Source: an uncultured Ruminobacter sp. (GTDB lineage: Bacteria; Pseudomonadota; Gammaproteobacteria; Enterobacterales; Succinivibrionaceae). From it: a stretch of DNA of 13,130 nt. The notes under the pieces were generated by a model. It was not told the DNA's origin. It saw nothing but the letters and a program-made list of their open reading frames with translations, and ran no database searches. Shown in pieces: positions 6,260-13,130 of this stretch. Both the position numbers and the translations under genes were made by a program. The DNA lies in assembly GCA_900767005.1 (NCBI GenBank), contig CAAFXL010000433.1:1-13130 (forward strand), written 5' to 3'. Each line of letters opens with the position of its first letter. The first letter of the stretch is position 1.

Positions 6260-8701
6260 ATGTTTAAATTTTGTATTTCTCGTTTAGTTTTATTAGTTGT
6301 ATCGCTAGGTATTAGCTTATATTCAGTTTGTGCCTGGGCGGAGTCTGAGCTAATTCATATTAATGATATAAGAGTTAAAGGTCTTTATCGTGTAACTAAG
6401 GGTGCGGTTTTATTAGCTCTACCTATTTCAGTAGGTGATGATGTTACAAAAGATGATATTCAGCAAGGCTTAAAGAAGGTTTTTGAGACTAAGAACTTTG
6501 ATGATATCTCAGCAAAAATTGTTGATGATGGCGTGCTAGTAATCAATGTTAAAGAAAGACCAACTATTGTAAGCGTAACTTATGCTGGTAACGATGCCAT
6601 TAAGACTGAGCAGCTTGAAGAAATTATTAAAGCTCAAGGCATTAAAGTTGGTGAAACCTTAAATGTACAAACATTAAAAGAATTAGAAGGTTCTTTAGAA
6701 GATTACTATAACGGTATGGGTCGTTATCAAGCAAAGATTAATACCATCTTAGTTTATTTACCAAGAAACCGTGTTGATGTTAAGTTTAATTTCGTGGAAG
6801 GCGTGAGTGCTAAGATTGAACAGATCAATATCGTAGGTAATAAAGCATTTCCTGAAGAAAAACTTTTAGCTCAATTTGACTTACGTGATACTGTGCCTTG
6901 GTGGAATTTTATTGCATCAAGAAACTTCCGCAGTCAGCAATTTAATGCTGACCTTGAAACTTTACGTTCATATTATATGAACCGTGGTTATGTGCGTTTT
7001 GAGATTAAAAATAGCCGTGTTGAAATTACCTCAGACCGTAAGAGTATTTATCTAACTATTGCAATCAATGAAGGTGCTCAATATAAAATTGATAAATTCC
7101 AAATTATTGGTGAAACTTTTGGGCATAAGTTTGAAATGGAGGACTTAATTCCTCTTGAAAAGGGCGATATTTATAATGCTGCAATGGTTTCTCATACTGA
7201 AGAATTATTAGCAAGCTATATGGGTAAGTTTGGTTATGCTTATACTAAGGTTCAGGCATATCCGGTTATTGATGATGAGAATAAAACTGTATCATTAAAC
7301 TTTAACGTAGTTCCTGGTTCAAGAATTTATGTAACTGACGTTAAGATAATGGGTAATACCATTACTACTGATGAAGTAATTCGTCGTGAAATTCGTCAGA
7401 TGGATGGTACTTGGTTATCAAATGAAGCAATTAGTACTTCAAAACGCCGTTTAAATCAGTTAGGTTTCTTTGAAACTGTTGAAATGGAACCAAAGAAAAC
7501 TGGTGAACAATTAGATACTGTTGAAGTTGTTACCAAGGTTAAAGAAAGACCAACTGGTTCTATTAAAGCAGGTATTGGTTATGGTACTGAATCAGGTATT
7601 AATTTAAATGGTGAAATTAGCCAAGATAACTTCTTAGGCTATGGTGGTCGTGCATCAATTGGGATTAATACCAATAAGTATGATAGACGTATTGATTTAT
7701 CATATAACGAACCATACTTTACTATTGATGGTGTATCTTTAGGCGGCAACATTTTCTATGAAAAGTTTGATGCGGGGGATGCCAACTTAGTAGATTATAC
7801 TAATACAAAATATGGTTTAGGTTTAAACCTTGGTTATCCTCTTGATGAACATCAATTTATTAGTTATGGCTTAACTTATGAACATAATAAGTTATCGCAA
7901 ACTAGTGCTTATATCCAAGTTCAAAAGTTCTGGGATACTTATGCTGAAAAAGATCGTAGTAATGGTGAAGTTGTTTTCCAAAACTATAAAGCATCAGTAA
8001 CTTTCGGTCGAAACTACTTAGATAAAGCTGTATTACCAACTGATGGTAATAAGCAATCTTTATCAGCTATGATTACAGTTCCTGGATCTGATATTCAATT
8101 TTATAAGTTAATGGCTAATACTACTCATTACTTCCCAATTGATAAAGAAAGAAAATTTATTATCAATGCTCGTGCTAAAGCAGGTTATGGTAATGGTTAT
8201 GGACAGAAGAATGGTTATGACCAAATCTTACCATTCTTTGAAAACTATTATCTTGGTGGTGATGAATGGTTAAGAGGATTTAAGTATAATTCGGCTGGCC
8301 CTAAAGCTTTATATTCAAGTACTTATTTAGGTAAGACTGCAATTTACGCAACTGATAGCGCAATTGGTGGTAATGCGGTAGCTGCTGCAAGTATTCAATT
8401 AATTGTACCAACACCATTTGCTAGTGAAGGTTATGAAAATCAATTAAGAACTTCTTTATTCTTTGATATTGGTTCAGTATGGGATACCAACTTCGATAAC
8501 TCTCGTTATAAAACTTGTTTTAGCCGTTGTGATTATTTATATGATTACTCTGATCCAAAAGAATATCGAGCTAGTGCTGGTGTAACCTTACAATGGATTT
8601 CACCAATGGGACCACTTGCCTTTACTCTTGCTCGACCAATTAGAGAAAAAGAAGGCGATAGAACCGAGTTCTTCTCATTTAGTTTAGGTAGAACTTTCTA
8701 A
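6260..8701 (+). CDS. bamA: Outer membrane protein assembly factor BamA
   Basis: BamA is the Omp85 core of the BAM complex, which folds beta-barrel proteins into the outer membrane. From ATG at 6260 it has 813 residues (E. coli 810). A hydrophobic signal peptide ends near residue 27 (VCAWA, then ESEL). Five POTRA domains fill roughly residues 28-430, with VKERPT closing both POTRA1 and POTRA5, and a 16-strand barrel follows. The loop-6 motif is LRGF, with arginine at 672, in place of VRGF. The protein ends in the aromatic RTF typical of outer-membrane barrels. An upstream TTG at 6245 would overlap rseP by seven bases and spoil the signal peptide start, so ATG is chosen. Loop 6 is shorter than in E. 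coli and lacks its two cysteines. The only mature cysteines are C753 and C757, in a longer loop 7. A terminator follows. Confidence 0.96.
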   Translation: MFKFCISRLVLLVVSLGISLYSVCAWAESELIHINDIRVKGLYRVTKGAVLLALPISVGDDVTKDDIQQGLKKVFETKNFDDISAKIVDDGVLVINVKERPTIVSVTYAGNDAIKTEQLEEIIKAQGIKVGETLNVQTLKELEGSLEDYYNGMGRYQAKINTILVYLPRNRVDVKFNFVEGVSAKIEQINIVGNKAFPEEKLLAQFDLRDTVPWWNFIASRNFRSQQFNADLETLRSYYMNRGYVRFEIKNSRVEITSDRKSIYLTIAINEGAQYKIDKFQIIGETFGHKFEMEDLIPLEKGDIYNAAMVSHTEELLASYMGKFGYAYTKVQAYPVIDDENKTVSLNFNVVPGSRIYVTDVKIMGNTITTDEVIRREIRQMDGTWLSNEAISTSKRRLNQLGFFETVEMEPKKTGEQLDTVEVVTKVKERPTGSIKAGIGYGTESGINLNGEISQDNFLGYGGRASIGINTNKYDRRIDLSYNEPYFTIDGVSLGGNIFYEKFDAGDANLVDYTNTKYGLGLNLGYPLDEHQFISYGLTYEHNKLSQTSAYIQVQKFWDTYAEKDRSNGEVVFQNYKASVTFGRNYLDKAVLPTDGNKQSLSAMITVPGSDIQFYKLMANTTHYFPIDKERKFIINARAKAGYGNGYGQKNGYDQILPFFENYYLGGDEWLRGFKYNSAGPKALYSSTYLGKTAIYATDSAIGGNAVAAASIQLIVPTPFASEGYENQLRTSLFFDIGSVWDTNFDNSRYKTCFSRCDYLYDYSDPKEYRASAGVTLQWISPMGPLAFTLARPIREKEGDRTEFFSFSLGRTF

Positions 8702-8718
8702 AATAAAATCATGATAAT

Positions 8719-8763
8719 TATGGCACGCCTTATAAAAAAGGCGGGCTATATATATTTTTTTTA
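8719..8763 (+). terminator. Intrinsic terminator between bamA and skp
   Basis: Bases 8719-8731 pair with 8738-8750 around the loop ATAAAA, with one mismatch (8725/8744) and one G-U pair. The uninterrupted core is CGCCTT/AAGGCG. TATA and then eight T with ATTTT follow. This is a good Rho-independent terminator that should end or reduce transcription from the pyrH-bamA unit. Confidence 0.82.
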
Positions 8764-8775
8764 TTTTAAATAGAT

Positions 8776-8781
8776 TATACT
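8776..8781 (+). promoter_or_regulatory. Candidate -10 element for skp operon
   Basis: TATACT lies just after the bamA terminator and about 58 bases before the skp start. No good -35 is present at 16-18 bases upstream, where the sequence is the terminator T-run. A promoter is expected here because of the terminator, but this hexamer is only the best match I see. I found no sigma-E-like GGAACTT element. Confidence 0.35.
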
Positions 8782-8828
8782 TAAAGATTATGAACAAAAT
8801 TTTATTTTATATTGTAGGAAAACCTTTT

Positions 8829-8833
8829 AGGAG
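8829..8833 (+). promoter_or_regulatory. Ribosome binding site selecting skp ATG start
   Basis: AGGAG ends five bases before ATG at 8839. The in-frame GTG at 8833 overlaps this site, so translation must start at 8839 and not at the longer reading. Confidence 0.8.
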
Positions 8834-8838
8834 TGAAT

Positions 8839-9345
8839 ATGTTTAAGTATCTTACAACCCTTATTTTAGCTTCTTCAATTGCTTTTGCAGCTGATGCAAG
8901 TGCTGCAGATGTAAAGATTGGTGCTATTAGTGTTCCATATATTATTCAAAGTATTCCGCAGACTAAAGCTGCTGAAGCTAAGATTAAGAAAGCAACTGCA
9001 TCAAAGGAAAAAGCTATTGATAAGATTCAGAGCGAAGGTAAGGCTTTAACTGATAAGATGAATAATCCTAAGACTAGTCCTGAAGAAAAGGCAAATTGCC
9101 AGCGTAAGTTACAACTTCTTCAAACTGAACTTCAGATTAAGGTAAGTGAATTAAGAGAAGAACAGCAGAAGATTGGCATGAAAGAAAATGAAGAAATCAT
9201 GCACTTAATCGAAAAGGGCTTAGAAACTGTAGCTAAAGAAAAGAATTTAGATATCGTATTTAAGGCTGAAAGCATTGCATGGGTTAAGACTCAAGCTGTT
9301 GATATTTCAGATGATGTTATCAAAGTTGTTTCAAAGTCTAAATAA
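8839..9345 (+). CDS. skp: Periplasmic chaperone Skp (OmpH family)
   Basis: Skp is a trimeric periplasmic holdase that captures unfolded outer-membrane proteins leaving the Sec translocon and keeps them soluble for BamA. The product has 168 residues (E. coli 161). A signal peptide of about 22 residues ends ASA, then ADVKIGAI, matching the AQA-ADK cleavage region of E. coli Skp; an earlier AFA site is possible. The mature part is a short beta segment, a long lysine- and glutamate-rich helical hairpin (about residues 40-130, the tentacle) and the closing NLDIVFKAESIAWV beta segment. This order is diagnostic of the family, although overall identity is low. One cysteine sits in the tentacle. The strong AGGAG fixes ATG at 8839. 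It is first in its unit, after a terminator, and 25 bases ahead of lpxD. Confidence 0.93.
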   Translation: MFKYLTTLILASSIAFAADASAADVKIGAISVPYIIQSIPQTKAAEAKIKKATASKEKAIDKIQSEGKALTDKMNNPKTSPEEKANCQRKLQLLQTELQIKVSELREEQQKIGMKENEEIMHLIEKGLETVAKEKNLDIVFKAESIAWVKTQAVDISDDVIKVVSKSK

Positions 9346-9370
9346 TTAAATATTTAAAAGGAAGATTCTG

Positions 9371-10390
9371 ATGTTATTACAAGAAATTGCTAATAAATTA
9401 GGCTTAAAGGTGATTGGGGAAGCCCAAAAAGATATTGTGGGGATCGCAAATCTAATCACTGCAAAGGAAAATGAAATTTCATTTTTGTCTGATCATAAAA
9501 TGCTTCAGCATCTTTCTTCATCAAAGGCTGGTGCAGTAATTGTAAAAGAAGAACATGTAATTGAGAATGCTCAAACTACATTTTTAGTATCAAAAGATCC
9601 TTATGTTTCTTTTGCAAAACTTGCTCAGCTTTTTGATACAACTCCTCCATGTGCCGAAGGTATTGCCGAAAGTGCCGTAATTCATCCAACTGCAGTAATC
9701 GGTCAAAATGTAGCAATTGGACCAAATGCGGTAATTGAAGCTAATGCTCAAATTGGTGATGGTGCCCAGATTGGTGCTTTATCATATGTAGGTAAAAATG
9801 CCAAGATTGGTAAAAATACTAAATTATGGTCAAATGTTTCAATTTACCATGATTGTATCGTTGGTGATAATTGCTTATTCCAATCAGGAGCAGTAATTGG
9901 TTCTGATGGTTTTGGTTATGCTAACGAACGTGGCCAATGGGTGAAGATTCCACAACTTGGTCGTGTAATTATCGGTAATAATGTAGAAATTGGCTCTAAT
10001 ACATCAGTCGATCGTGGTGCATTAGATGATACAATTATCGAAGATAATGTTATAATAGATAACTTAGTTCAGGTTGCTCATAACGATCATATTGGTTATG
10101 GTTCTGCAATTGCTGGCGGCACTATTATTGCTGGTAGTGTTGAGCTTGGAAAATATTGTATCGTTGGAGGCACTTCAACCTTCAATGGTCATATTAAGAT
10201 TTGCGACGGTGTCCAAGTTTTAGGACAGGTTGCTAAATCAATTAATAAACCTGGTAGATATACGTCATATTTACCAGTAATGGATAATTTAGAATGGATT
10301 AAGGTCCTAAGAGGACTTTTAAAGACACCAAAGATGATTGAACGTCTTGGTAAGCTTGAAGAGCTAGTGGCTGATAAAAATAAGGAATAG
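9371..10390 (+). CDS. lpxD: UDP-3-O-(3-hydroxyacyl)glucosamine N-acyltransferase
   Basis: LpxD transfers a 3-hydroxyacyl chain from ACP to the 2-amino group of UDP-3-O-acylglucosamine, the third step of lipid A synthesis, in the cytoplasm. The protein has 339 residues (E. coli 341). An N-terminal uridine-binding domain (about 1-100) is followed by a left-handed beta-helix of hexapeptide repeats (about 105-285) and a C-terminal helical extension. The conserved GSDGFGYANERGQWVKIPQ segment and RVIIG are clear. The catalytic histidine is H237 in VQVAHND, equivalent to E. coli H239. AAGGAAG lies eight bases before the ATG. fabZ begins four bases after the stop. A short hairpin near the 3' end (10301-10319) is noted separately. 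Confidence 0.97.
   Translation: MLLQEIANKLGLKVIGEAQKDIVGIANLITAKENEISFLSDHKMLQHLSSSKAGAVIVKEEHVIENAQTTFLVSKDPYVSFAKLAQLFDTTPPCAEGIAESAVIHPTAVIGQNVAIGPNAVIEANAQIGDGAQIGALSYVGKNAKIGKNTKLWSNVSIYHDCIVGDNCLFQSGAVIGSDGFGYANERGQWVKIPQLGRVIIGNNVEIGSNTSVDRGALDDTIIEDNVIIDNLVQVAHNDHIGYGSAIAGGTIIAGSVELGKYCIVGGTSTFNGHIKICDGVQVLGQVAKSINKPGRYTSYLPVMDNLEWIKVLRGLLKTPKMIERLGKLEELVADKNKE
10301..10320 (+). other. Hairpin near the 3' end of lpxD
   Basis: Bases 10301-10308 (AAGGTCCT) pair with 10312-10319 through eight pairs, including one G-U, around a 3-base loop AAG. Four T then follow or form the arm's end. It is 70 bases before the lpxD stop. It is too short of T to be a convincing terminator, but it could affect mRNA processing ahead of fabZ. 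Confidence 0.25.
10382..10387 (+). promoter_or_regulatory. Ribosome binding site selecting fabZ TTG start
   Basis: AAGGAA inside the last codons of lpxD is exactly seven bases before TTG at 10395. The ideal spacing decides for this TTG over the next in-frame TTG at 10416. Confidence 0.75.
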
Positions 10391-10394
10391 TCAA

Positions 10395-10856
10395 TTGAAT
10401 AACGCAAATAACGAATTGGATATCCAACGCATATTAGAACTTTTACCTCATCGTTTTCCATTTCTTTTAGTTGATCGCGTATTAAATTACGATATCACTG
10501 GAGAACATAAAGTTCTAAAGGCAATTAAAAATGTATCATTTAATGAACCATTCTTCCAAGGTCATTTCCCTAATAAGCCTGTATTACCAGGAGTTTTGAT
10601 TCTTGAAGCAATGGCACAAGCAACTGGTATTTTAGCATTTACTATGGTTGGTAAGCCTCAACCTGGTGAACTATATTATTTTGCTTCAATTGATAATGCT
10701 CGTTTTAAGCGTCCTGTAGTTCCTGGGGATCAACTTGTTTTAGAAGTTGAATACTTAAAGGAAAGAAGAGGTATTGCTAAATTTACTGGCGTTGCATCAG
10801 TAAATGGTGAAGTAGTTTGTACTGCAGATTTAATGTGTGCTAAACGTAAAGACTAA
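10395..10856 (+). CDS. fabZ: 3-hydroxyacyl-ACP dehydratase FabZ, TTG start
   Basis: FabZ removes water from 3-hydroxyacyl-ACP to form trans-2-enoyl-ACP in fatty-acid elongation. It uses the same hydroxyacyl-ACP pool that LpxA and LpxD draw on, which explains its place between them. The product has 153 residues (E. coli 151), a single hot-dog fold. LLPHRFPFLLVDRV spans 16-29. The catalytic histidine is H57 in FFQGHFPNKPVLPG and the catalytic glutamate is E71 in LILEAMAQ. ARFKRPVVPGDQ follows. No ATG or GTG is available at the N-terminus; TTG with AAGGAA seven bases upstream is the supported start. To my recollection E. coli fabZ also starts with TTG. It lies four bases after lpxD and 20 before lpxA. 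Confidence 0.96.
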   Translation: MNNANNELDIQRILELLPHRFPFLLVDRVLNYDITGEHKVLKAIKNVSFNEPFFQGHFPNKPVLPGVLILEAMAQATGILAFTMVGKPQPGELYYFASIDNARFKRPVVPGDQLVLEVEYLKERRGIAKFTGVASVNGEVVCTADLMCAKRKD

Positions 10857-10876
10857 GCTCACGTTAGGAGTGTAAA

Positions 10877-11665
10877 ATGATCGATTCATCTGCAACTATT
10901 CATGAAACCGCAATTGTAAGCCCAGAGGCAACAATTGGGGCTAATGTTTATGTAGGACCTTGGACTATTATTGGTCCAGAAGTTGAAATTGGTGATGATA
11001 CTACTATTGCTTCACATTGTGTATTAAAGGGACCATGCAAGATCGGTAAGCGTAATAAGATATTTCAATTCGTGACTATTGGTGAGGATTGTCAGGATAA
11101 GAAATACTTAGGTGAACGTACTTATCTTGAAGTAGGGGATGATAATGTTATTAGAGAACATTGTACTCTACACCGTGGTACCATTCAGGATAAAGGTATA
11201 ACTAAGGTAGGTAGCCGTAATCTACTAATGGTTAATGTTCATATTGCTCATGATTGCGTGGTTGGTGATGATTGTATCTTTGCAAACAATGCAACCTTAG
11301 CAGGACATGTTCATATTGGTAATTGGGTTATCTTTGGGGGACTAGCTGCAATTCATCAGTTTGGTCGCGTTGGGGATCACGCATTTATTGCTGGTATGGC
11401 AGCACTAAATCAAGATGTCCCACCTTATGTTATGGCAGCTGGACACTATGCTAAACCTTTTGGTATTAATAAGGAAGGTTTAAAGCGTCGTGGTTTTACT
11501 CCAGAAGAAGTTTCAGCAATTAGACATGCTTATATGATTATATATAAGGATAGTAACACCATCGAAGAAGCGGTTGAGAAATTAACAGAACTTGCTCAAA
11601 CTCAGCCAAAGGTACAGATTCTTATAGACTTTTTAAAGGAAAGCACTAGAGGTATTTGCAGATAA
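10877..11665 (+). CDS. lpxA: UDP-N-acetylglucosamine O-acyltransferase
   Basis: LpxA acylates the 3-OH of UDP-GlcNAc from 3-hydroxyacyl-ACP, the first and reversible step of lipid A synthesis, in the cytoplasm. The length, 262 residues, equals that of E. coli with no gap in my alignment. The left-handed beta-helix of hexapeptide repeats covers about 1-185, and a C-terminal helical domain containing GLKRRGFTPEEV follows. The catalytic histidine is H125 in VHIAHDC, with H122 beside it. Glycine is kept at 173, the residue known as the acyl-chain ruler in E. coli, so C14 hydroxyacyl use is predicted. AGGAG at 10866-10870 is six bases before the ATG. Its TAA is immediately followed by the lpxB ATG, so the two are probably translationally coupled. 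Confidence 0.97.
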   Translation: MIDSSATIHETAIVSPEATIGANVYVGPWTIIGPEVEIGDDTTIASHCVLKGPCKIGKRNKIFQFVTIGEDCQDKKYLGERTYLEVGDDNVIREHCTLHRGTIQDKGITKVGSRNLLMVNVHIAHDCVVGDDCIFANNATLAGHVHIGNWVIFGGLAAIHQFGRVGDHAFIAGMAALNQDVPPYVMAAGHYAKPFGINKEGLKRRGFTPEEVSAIRHAYMIIYKDSNTIEEAVEKLTELAQTQPKVQILIDFLKESTRGICR

Positions 11666-12868
11666 ATGGCATCTGTAACTTTAAGCCATACTTACGCTTT
11701 AGTTGCTTGCGAAGCATCAGGAGATACTCTTGGTGAAGGACTAATGCAAGCAATTTTAAAGCGTGATCCTGAGGCTAAATTTGTCGGGATTTTTGGTCCC
11801 AAAATGCGAAAAGTTGCCCAAGGTAAAGGGGAACTTTTTGATATGGAAAAGCTTTCCGTTATGGGGATTGGCGAGGTTATAACCGCTCTTCCTCGTATCC
11901 TTTACATGCGTCATAAGCTAATTAAGACTCTTTTAAATTTACATCCTGATGTCTATATTGGCATTGATGCTCCAGATTTTAATTTAACTGTAGAATTAAT
12001 CATGAAAAAACATGATATTCCGACAGTTCATTATGTTAGTCCCTCTGTATGGGCTTGGCGTCAGTCTCGTATTTATAAAATTAAAGCTGCAACTGATATG
12101 GTTTTATCAATATTGCCATTTGAAAAAGCTTTTTATGATAAATTTGATACGCCTTGTACTTATGTAGGGCATCGCTTGGCTAAAGAAATCCCAATGGATA
12201 CGCCATTGCGACCTGCGAGAATGTTATTAAACTTTTCACAAGAAGCAATGACTTGTAATCAAGTAGTAGCAGTTCTTCCTGGTTCAAGAAAGAGTGAGAT
12301 AAAATTTTTAGTACCAGAATTTGCGGAAGCTGCATATAAGTTACTTAAAACTTATCCGGTAATGCGTTTTATTTGTGCGGCAACTTCATATGAAAAAGCT
12401 TGTTTAATTCGAAAATTATGGCTTAAACATGCTCCATCAATTCCGCTAGTTATTTATTTAAATCAAGCTCATAATGTACTAGGTGCTTCAAACGCGGTAA
12501 TGATTGCATCAGGTACGGCAACACTAGAAGCTATGCTATATAAAAAGCGTATGGTAGTTTGCTATATTGTAAATCAAATAACAGCAGCAATTGGTCGCAG
12601 AATGCTTAAGATTGATTCTTATTCATTACCAAATTTATTATGTGGTCGAAAAGTAGTTAAAGAGTTAATTCAAGAGGATTGTACTCCTAAGAATATCTAT
12701 GATGAAATCGATCGTATTTTTACTACCGATGACCAAAAGTTAAATTTAGATTTTAGAAAAGTTCACCGTCAAATGATGGTAGATTCTGATGAAATCGCGG
12801 CTGATACGGTTATGAAGATTATTGATAATAAATATCAGGAATTAATTAAGAAGTATCAAGATAAATAA
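11666..12868 (+). CDS. lpxB: Lipid-A-disaccharide synthase
   Basis: LpxB is a GT19 glycosyltransferase at the inner face of the cytoplasmic membrane. It joins UDP-2,3-diacylglucosamine and lipid X into the beta-1,6 disaccharide of lipid A. The product has 400 residues (E. coli 382). An N-terminal ACEASGDTLGEGLM matches the family GEASGD with cysteine (C15) in place of glycine. VMGIGEV, GIDAPDFN (99-106, containing the conserved aspartates) and HYVSPSVWAWRQ are typical. In the C-terminal half, LPGSR at about 204-208, ASGTATLEAML and SLPNLLCGR are also typical. The start ATG follows the lpxA stop with no gap and no clear ribosome binding site of its own. The extra 18 residues are spread over the N-terminus, the middle and the C-terminal KKYQDK tail. 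It is the last gene of the unit. Confidence 0.96.
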   Translation: MASVTLSHTYALVACEASGDTLGEGLMQAILKRDPEAKFVGIFGPKMRKVAQGKGELFDMEKLSVMGIGEVITALPRILYMRHKLIKTLLNLHPDVYIGIDAPDFNLTVELIMKKHDIPTVHYVSPSVWAWRQSRIYKIKAATDMVLSILPFEKAFYDKFDTPCTYVGHRLAKEIPMDTPLRPARMLLNFSQEAMTCNQVVAVLPGSRKSEIKFLVPEFAEAAYKLLKTYPVMRFICAATSYEKACLIRKLWLKHAPSIPLVIYLNQAHNVLGASNAVMIASGTATLEAMLYKKRMVVCYIVNQITAAIGRRMLKIDSYSLPNLLCGRKVVKELIQEDCTPKNIYDEIDRIFTTDDQKLNLDFRKVHRQMMVDSDEIAADTVMKIIDNKYQELIKKYQDK

Positions 12869-12932
12869 TTTAACCTTAAATTTTTGATTTTAGTTTTTAG
12901 ACTAAGATTAATTTAAAGATAGTAAAAACGCT

Positions 12933-12965
12933 AGGCTAGTTTAGAATTAAATTAGCCTTTATTTT
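12933..12965 (+). terminator. Intrinsic terminator after lpxB
   Basis: Bases 12933-12943 pair with 12948-12958 (11 pairs, one G-U) around the loop GAAT, followed by TTATTTTT. AAAAACG just upstream would give a short T-run on the other strand, so the element might act in both directions. It closes the skp-lpxB unit. Confidence 0.82.
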
Positions 12966-13130
12966 TAAAAATAAGGGAAAATTTAGTAAGAAATCTAAAG
13001 TTAAAAAATTTAAGTTTTTTCATATTTTTTAATTTGCTTATAAAGTAAAATTAAAATCTAGAAAAAAAATAAATGAAAGATAAAATGAAAATAAGTGATT
13101 AAAAATAGAGAAAATTTTTATTTTTTATTC
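12966..13130 (+). other. AT-rich noncoding tail
   Basis: No reading frame with a plausible start and ribosome binding site is present on either strand. The region is extremely A/T-rich. A TATAAA at 13039-13044, preceded by TGCT, could be part of a promoter for a gene beyond the window, but no -35 is convincing. The rnhB and dnaE genes that follow lpxB in E. coli do not begin here. Confidence 0.6.

Noticed and set aside
6548..7555. Exact 18-base direct repeat at 6548-6565 and 7538-7555 in bamA
   Set aside because: Both copies encode VKERPT, which closes POTRA1 and POTRA5; the repeat reflects conserved POTRA sequence and shared codon choice.
13073..13102. Nine-residue reading frame MKDKMKISD
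   Set aside because: It has no ribosome binding site, lies in extremely AT-rich DNA and resembles nothing I know.
13103..13130. AT-only inverted sequence at the right edge
   Set aside because: The pairing is only A-T and expected by chance at this composition; it is not a convincing terminator.
1..13130. A hidden mobile element, CRISPR array, defence island or tRNA
   Set aside because: Every substantial frame is a recognised housekeeping gene, the gaps are short, and I see no repeat arrays, transposase motifs or tRNA-like arms.

Overview
The window is a compact, entirely plus-strand block of essential housekeeping genes from an AT-rich gammaproteobacterium. Two coding lines I counted have 22 and 23 G+C out of 60, and a line in the 3' tail has 8 of 60. 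The proteins align closely, by my recollection, with the E. coli set from EF-Ts to LpxB. The catalytic residues of DXR (D150, E152, E231) and LpxA (H125) even fall at E. coli numbering. The gene order frr-uppS-cdsA-dxr-rseP is, as I recall, the Pseudomonas/Vibrio arrangement and not the E. coli one (frr-dxr-uppS-cdsA-rseP). The low G+C suggests a host-associated lineage; Succinivibrionaceae is one candidate, but this is only a guess.

Layout. Bases 1-99 are the 3' end of tsf, followed by a strong intrinsic terminator (127-163). A promoter candidate (255-282) and an inverted repeat (315-341) lie in the pyrH leader. The first unit is then pyrH, frr, uppS, cdsA, dxr, rseP and bamA (370-8701), with short gaps (6 to 44 bases), or an alternative-start overlap at rseP/bamA, and no obvious internal terminator in the gaps. 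A second intrinsic terminator (8719-8763) separates bamA from skp. The second unit is skp, lpxD, fabZ, lpxA and lpxB (8839-12868). A third intrinsic terminator (12933-12965) closes it, and the last 165 bases are AT-rich and hold no gene I can support.

Function. pyrH makes UDP for nucleotide and sugar-nucleotide pools, and frr recycles ribosomes. dxr and uppS feed the isoprenoid and undecaprenyl carrier pathway, and cdsA supplies CDP-diacylglycerol for phospholipids. RseP is the intramembrane protease of the envelope stress response. BamA and Skp insert and chaperone outer-membrane proteins. LpxA, LpxD and LpxB perform three early steps of lipid A synthesis, and FabZ competes for the same 3-hydroxyacyl-ACP pool. 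Together this is an envelope biogenesis cluster.

I see no defence system, mobile element, CRISPR array or novel system here. The details most worth a second look are an apparent tandem repeat inside the RseP PDZ2 region, a cysteine pair in a different extracellular loop of BamA, a cluster of three hairpins inside uppS, and the terminator that splits bamA from skp.
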